7,648 bases of DNA from Polyangiaceae bacterium (GTDB taxonomy: Bacteria > Myxococcota_A > Polyangia > Polyangiales > Polyangiaceae), in contig JAICXU010000127.1 of the NCBI GenBank assembly GCA_025934595.1, forward strand, positions 1-7,648. Direction: 5' to 3'. Made by a program: the position numbers and the translations under genes. The notes beneath the pieces are model-generated. The model made no database searches. It saw nothing but the letters and a program-made list of their open reading frames with translations, and was not told the origin of the DNA. This document shows positions 5,252-7,648 of this stretch, one piece after another. Each line of letters begins with the position of its first letter. Positions within the stretch are counted from its first letter, which is position 1.

Positions 5252-6015
5252 GGGGCGCGCGCGTCGTGCGTCTTGCGCCTCGGTCGATCCTCCTCTGTTT
5301 GACGCTCGCGAGCGCTTGCAAGCGCGCGCCGGCTCCCGTCGTCGATGCCTCGGAGCCGCCGGCGTCTGCGTCCGCGAGCGCATCGACATCCGCTGCGCCC
5401 ATCGACAGCTCCGGCACGTTCCTGGGGCGCGTGCCGGCGCAACCCATGAGCTATGAAGGTGCATGGTGGCTCGATCGCGCCGGACGCGACGCGGAGCAGA
5501 AACCGGAGCACGTGCTCGACGTCATCGGCATGCACGCGGGACAGACCGTGGCCGACATCGGCTGCGGATCCGGCTATTTTTCCCTGCCGATGGCGAAACG
5601 CGTGGGGCCGGCGGGTCGGGTGCTCGCCACGGATTTGCAACCCGAGATGCTCGCGCTCCTCGCGAAAAAAGTCGACGCGGCGAAGGTCACGAACATCACG
5701 CCCATCCTCGCGACGGTGGACGACGCGAAGCTGCCTCTACATGCGATCGACATCGTGCTCTTCGTCGACGTCTACCATGAGCTCACACATCCGATCGTCA
5801 CCATGAGACAAGTGAGAGATTCGTTGCGTGACGGCGGAAAGGTCGTGCTCGTCGAATATCGGGCGGAAGACCCCAAGGTGGACATTCGGCCCGAGCACAA
5901 GATGACGCTCGTGCAGATCAAAAAGGAGCTCGCCGCGGAAGGATTCTCGTTCGTGGCGAGCGACGAGTCGCTGCCGAAGCAACGCATCGTCACGTTCGTT
6001 CCCGCGCCGCCGTGA
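5248..6015 (+). CDS. Class I SAM-dependent methyltransferase with lipoprotein signal peptide
   Basis: From GTG at 5248, overlapping the preceding stop as GTGA, the product has 255 residues. Motif I is VADIGCGSGY (101-110), the ribose-binding acid is D129 in ATDLQPEM, DIVLFVDVYHEL (168-179) is the post-motif, and LRDGGKVVLVEY (193-204) matches motif III, so the SAM fold looks intact. Before it lie MSYEGAWWLDRAGRDAEQKP (67-86), a signature I associate with a widespread family of methyltransferases bearing signal peptides, and an Ala/Ser/Pro-rich linker (about 26-65). The N-terminus SILLCLTLASAC (13-24) looks like a lipoprotein signal with Cys24 as the lipid site. GTG at 5266 is an alternative start with GAGGGG ten bases upstream and still gives a signal. 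Substrate unknown. An exported SAM enzyme is odd because SAM is cytoplasmic; the N-terminus may instead serve as a membrane anchor. Confidence 0.85.
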   Translation: MRGARVVRLAPRSILLCLTLASACKRAPAPVVDASEPPASASASASTSAAPIDSSGTFLGRVPAQPMSYEGAWWLDRAGRDAEQKPEHVLDVIGMHAGQTVADIGCGSGYFSLPMAKRVGPAGRVLATDLQPEMLALLAKKVDAAKVTNITPILATVDDAKLPLHAIDIVLFVDVYHELTHPIVTMRQVRDSLRDGGKVVLVEYRAEDPKVDIRPEHKMTLVQIKKELAAEGFSFVASDESLPKQRIVTFVPAPP

Positions 6016-6057
6016 CGCGCACGCCTCCTTTGCTTCTTTCGCCGGATCGAGACAAGC

Positions 6058-6063
6058 TAGTGG
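6058..6063 (+). promoter_or_regulatory. Putative -10 box of the EGF-lipoprotein gene
   Basis: TAGTGG within GCTAGTGG ends four bases before the ATG at 6068, with no Shine-Dalgarno between. TTGCTT at 6030-6035 is a possible but distant -35. The 52-bp gap from the methyltransferase stop contains no hairpin terminator. Confidence 0.3.
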
Positions 6064-6067
6064 TTGC

Positions 6068-7276
6068 ATGTCGAAGCGCGCCCTTGGAATTCGCTCTTGG
6101 TTTTTCGTTCTGGTTCCTTTCGCAGTAGCAGGCACTCTCGCCGGCACGGGTTGCGGGCTGGACGACACCGTGATTTCGGCGGCGGTCGGAGGCTCCGACG
6201 GCGGCGGCGGTGACGCCACGTTCGACGGATCGGCGGGAGATTCCGGCGGCGTCGACGCGGGCCCGGGTGCGTGTGCGTCGAGCCCGTGCGAAAACGGCGG
6301 CACGTGCACCGACGAAAGCGACGGCGGATTTTCGTGCGCATGCGCCGCGGGTTACTCGGGCCCGACGTGCGCCACCAACATCGACGATTGCGTCACCGCC
6401 GACGGCGGCGGACCGTGTCTCAACGGCGGAACGTGCGTGGACGGCGTTGCGAAATACACGTGCAGCTGCCCCGCGGGTTACGCCGGAACGAACTGCGAAA
6501 CGAACGTCGACGACTGCGCGAGCAATCCGTGCGCACACGGCACATGCACCGACGGCGTCAATACGTACACGTGCACGTGCACCACGGGATTCGCGGGCGC
6601 GAACTGCGACACGTGCGCGACGGACTACTATGGCTACCCCACGTGCACATTTTGCCAGGCCGCCACCACGTGCTCTGCCCACGGCACGTGCTCGGCCAGC
6701 GGTAGCTGCTCATGCAGCACGGGTTTCACCGGCACGAGCTGCAATGCGTGCGCGACCGACTACTACAATTATCCGACGTGCACGTTCTGCTCGGCCTCGA
6801 CGACGTGCAGCGGTCACGGCACCTGTACGAGCACAGGAAGCTGCAGTTGCTCGTCCGGATACAGCGGCGCCGATTGCGGTACCTTCAGCGGCACGTACTC
6901 GGGCAGCGCCGACATGCCGCACACGAACGGCCCGGCCGACACCGTGCCGCAATACGGACAAGTGAACGGCACCGCGGCGTTCAGCACCAACACCGCCAAC
7001 AACCGCATCACGCCCGGCGCTGCGACCACGCTTACGAAGCTCACGTTCGGACCTCCGACCGGTACAATCGGCACTCGCACCTGGACGGCCACCGTCATGA
7101 AGAACGGCGCGACGACCGCGCTGACGTGCACGATCGGCTCGGGCGGAAACACCTGCAACGTGACCGCGAACGTGTCGCTCAACAACACCGACCAGATCAA
7201 CATCCAGGTCGTCCAGGATCAGAACACCAACACCGCGCGCACGGCGGCCTGGAGCATCGACTACACGCAGCCGTGA
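6068..7276 (+). CDS. EGF-repeat surface lipoprotein
   Basis: This 402-residue protein opens with a lipoprotein signal ending LAGTGC, so Cys29 should be lipidated. A G/D/S-rich linker follows (41-68). Then come five Cys-rich modules: EGF1 69-101, EGF2 105-143, EGF3 147-180, and two 8-Cys laminin/tenascin-like units at 183-225 and 228-270, both beginning CATDYY and containing YPTCTFC. EGF2 and EGF3 carry the calcium-binding pattern (N-x-D-D-C at the start, C-x-D-x4-Y-x-C later). Residues 271-402 form a Thr/Asn-rich, beta-strand-rich domain with one Cys pair (354, 363) and no recognised family. EGF modules in animals bind proteins and calcium outside cells; in Myxococcota similar lipoproteins are common and mostly uncharacterised. 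Adhesion or cell-cell contact is a guess. The high, paired Cys count needs an oxidising periplasm. Transcribed alone, probably. Confidence 0.88.
   Translation: MSKRALGIRSWFFVLVPFAVAGTLAGTGCGLDDTVISAAVGGSDGGGGDATFDGSAGDSGGVDAGPGACASSPCENGGTCTDESDGGFSCACAAGYSGPTCATNIDDCVTADGGGPCLNGGTCVDGVAKYTCSCPAGYAGTNCETNVDDCASNPCAHGTCTDGVNTYTCTCTTGFAGANCDTCATDYYGYPTCTFCQAATTCSAHGTCSASGSCSCSTGFTGTSCNACATDYYNYPTCTFCSASTTCSGHGTCTSTGSCSCSSGYSGADCGTFSGTYSGSADMPHTNGPADTVPQYGQVNGTAAFSTNTANNRITPGAATTLTKLTFGPPTGTIGTRTWTATVMKNGATTALTCTIGSGGNTCNVTANVSLNNTDQINIQVVQDQNTNTARTAAWSIDYTQP
6614..6877 (+). repeat. Tandem duplication of a 135-bp EGF-like module
   Basis: The first copy covers 6614-6748 and the second 6749-6877, the last lacking two codons. 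At protein level 31 of 43 residues from first to last Cys are identical, including all eight Cys in the same spacing. The copies differ at synonymous sites as well, so the duplication is not recent. Confidence 0.85.
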
Positions 7277-7319
7277 TGCGTCGATCGCGTTCGTAATCGC
7301 CGCGCTCGTGCGTTCGCGC

Positions 7320-7325
7320 TAGGCT
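7320..7325 (+). promoter_or_regulatory. Putative -10 box of the right-edge gene
   Basis: TAGGCT within GCTAGGCT is followed by a 20-base leader holding GGAGA (7332-7336), a fair Shine-Dalgarno nine to ten bases before the ATG at 7346. Unlike the other genes in the window this one appears to have a normal leader. No -35 is obvious. Confidence 0.35.
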
Positions 7326-7345
7326 CTTCGCGGAGACATCGAATC

Positions 7346-7648
7346 ATGGCGCACTGGGAACATCGGCCCGAGCCGAAGTGGCAATCATTCCAATTCAATC
7401 AGCCGTACGCGAAGGGCCTGAAGCGCCTCAAAGAAGAAGTGCTAGCGAAAACGGATTTCGATCCGGCCACGCTTTGGCAATGGGGAACCATGCAGGCGAT
7501 GGCCCTCATCGAGATCCTCAAGTCATGTGAGGCCGAGCTCGGCAAGCATGGCCAGGAGATCGTCTACAAGGCGCTTCACAAAACCGGATACGACATCGGT
7601 CGACAGATTTTGGAGGGCGTGACCTTGCCGCCCGATCTCACCGAGGCC
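7346..7648 (+). CDS. Cytoplasmic helical protein, possibly ATC-hydrolase-like (C-terminus cut off)
   Basis: The frame is open for 101 codons to the window edge. There is no signal peptide or membrane segment. The segment after residue 45 (LWQWGTMQAMALIEILKSCEAELG, then an EIVYKALHKTGYDIGRQILEG helix) is helical, with a pattern I associate loosely with the L-2-amino-thiazoline-4-carboxylate hydrolase-like family (acidic/glycine turn, then ALxxxGxxxGR). That family holds many proteins of unknown role, and the active-site region would lie beyond the edge, so the function remains open. The ATG is supported by GGAGA upstream. It lies 69 bp after the EGF-lipoprotein stop in the same direction and probably has its own promoter. 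It could equally be a lineage-specific conserved protein. Confidence 0.8.
   Translation, partial: MAHWEHRPEPKWQSFQFNQPYAKGLKRLKEEVLAKTDFDPATLWQWGTMQAMALIEILKSCEAELGKHGQEIVYKALHKTGYDIGRQILEGVTLPPDLTEA

Noticed and set aside
4605..5640. Minus-strand ORFs with Phe-Ala or Leu-Ser repeats opposite the TfoX-like gene
   Set aside because: The repeats are the AAAGCG hexamer tract read on the wrong strand; no domain is present.
5990..6682. Minus-strand ORF of 230 codons opposite the EGF gene
   Set aside because: Ala/Arg/Val-rich shadow of the regular Cys-rich codons; no support.

Overview
The window looks like chromosomal DNA from a GC-rich member of the Myxococcota (Polyangia/Sorangiineae-like). 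The grounds are strong G/C bias at third codon positions, lipoproteins with G/D/S-rich linkers, eukaryote-like EGF modules in a secreted protein, alanine/lysine and alanine/serine low-complexity tails, and start codons sitting directly behind -10-like boxes. The taxonomic call is inference; there is no rRNA or marker gene.

Layout. (1) Positions 1-2185 are a metal-homeostasis locus: a minus-strand RcnR/DmeR-type Ni/Co-sensing repressor (cut by the left edge) diverges from a DmeF-type cation diffusion facilitator with a very His-rich loop. The DmeF gene overlaps by GTGA an exported, probably outer-membrane beta-barrel protein. Only 19 bp separate the two divergent start codons, and that gap plus the dmeF start codon carries a C-tract operator. 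(2) Positions 2195-4239 hold two divergent genes for exported YncE-like beta-propellers, 53 bp apart. The first converges on the beta-barrel gene with only 9 bp between stops. (3) Positions 4262-4675 encode a small YchJ-like SEC-C protein, probably read through from the second propeller gene. (4) Positions 4850-6015 are a two-gene unit: a TfoX N-terminal-domain protein with a Lys-Ala repeat tail, overlapping by GTGA a class I methyltransferase that carries a lipoprotein signal. (5) Positions 6068-7276 encode a surface lipoprotein with three EGF modules (two with the calcium-binding signature), two tandem 8-Cys modules and a beta-rich C-terminal domain. (6) From 7346 to the right edge is the start of a cytoplasmic protein of uncertain family.

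The best-supported functional unit is the DmeR-DmeF-barrel group: metal binding to the repressor would release divergent transcription, DmeF would export Co(II)/Ni(II) to the periplasm, and the coupled barrel protein may act further out in the envelope. The other genes look like ordinary myxobacterial envelope and housekeeping accessories. I see no insertion sequence, CRISPR array, tRNA, rRNA or phage gene. The window shows no clear sign of a wholly new system; the most original points are the metal-efflux/barrel coupling, the compact operator-promoter with probably leaderless divergent transcripts, and the exported methyltransferase.
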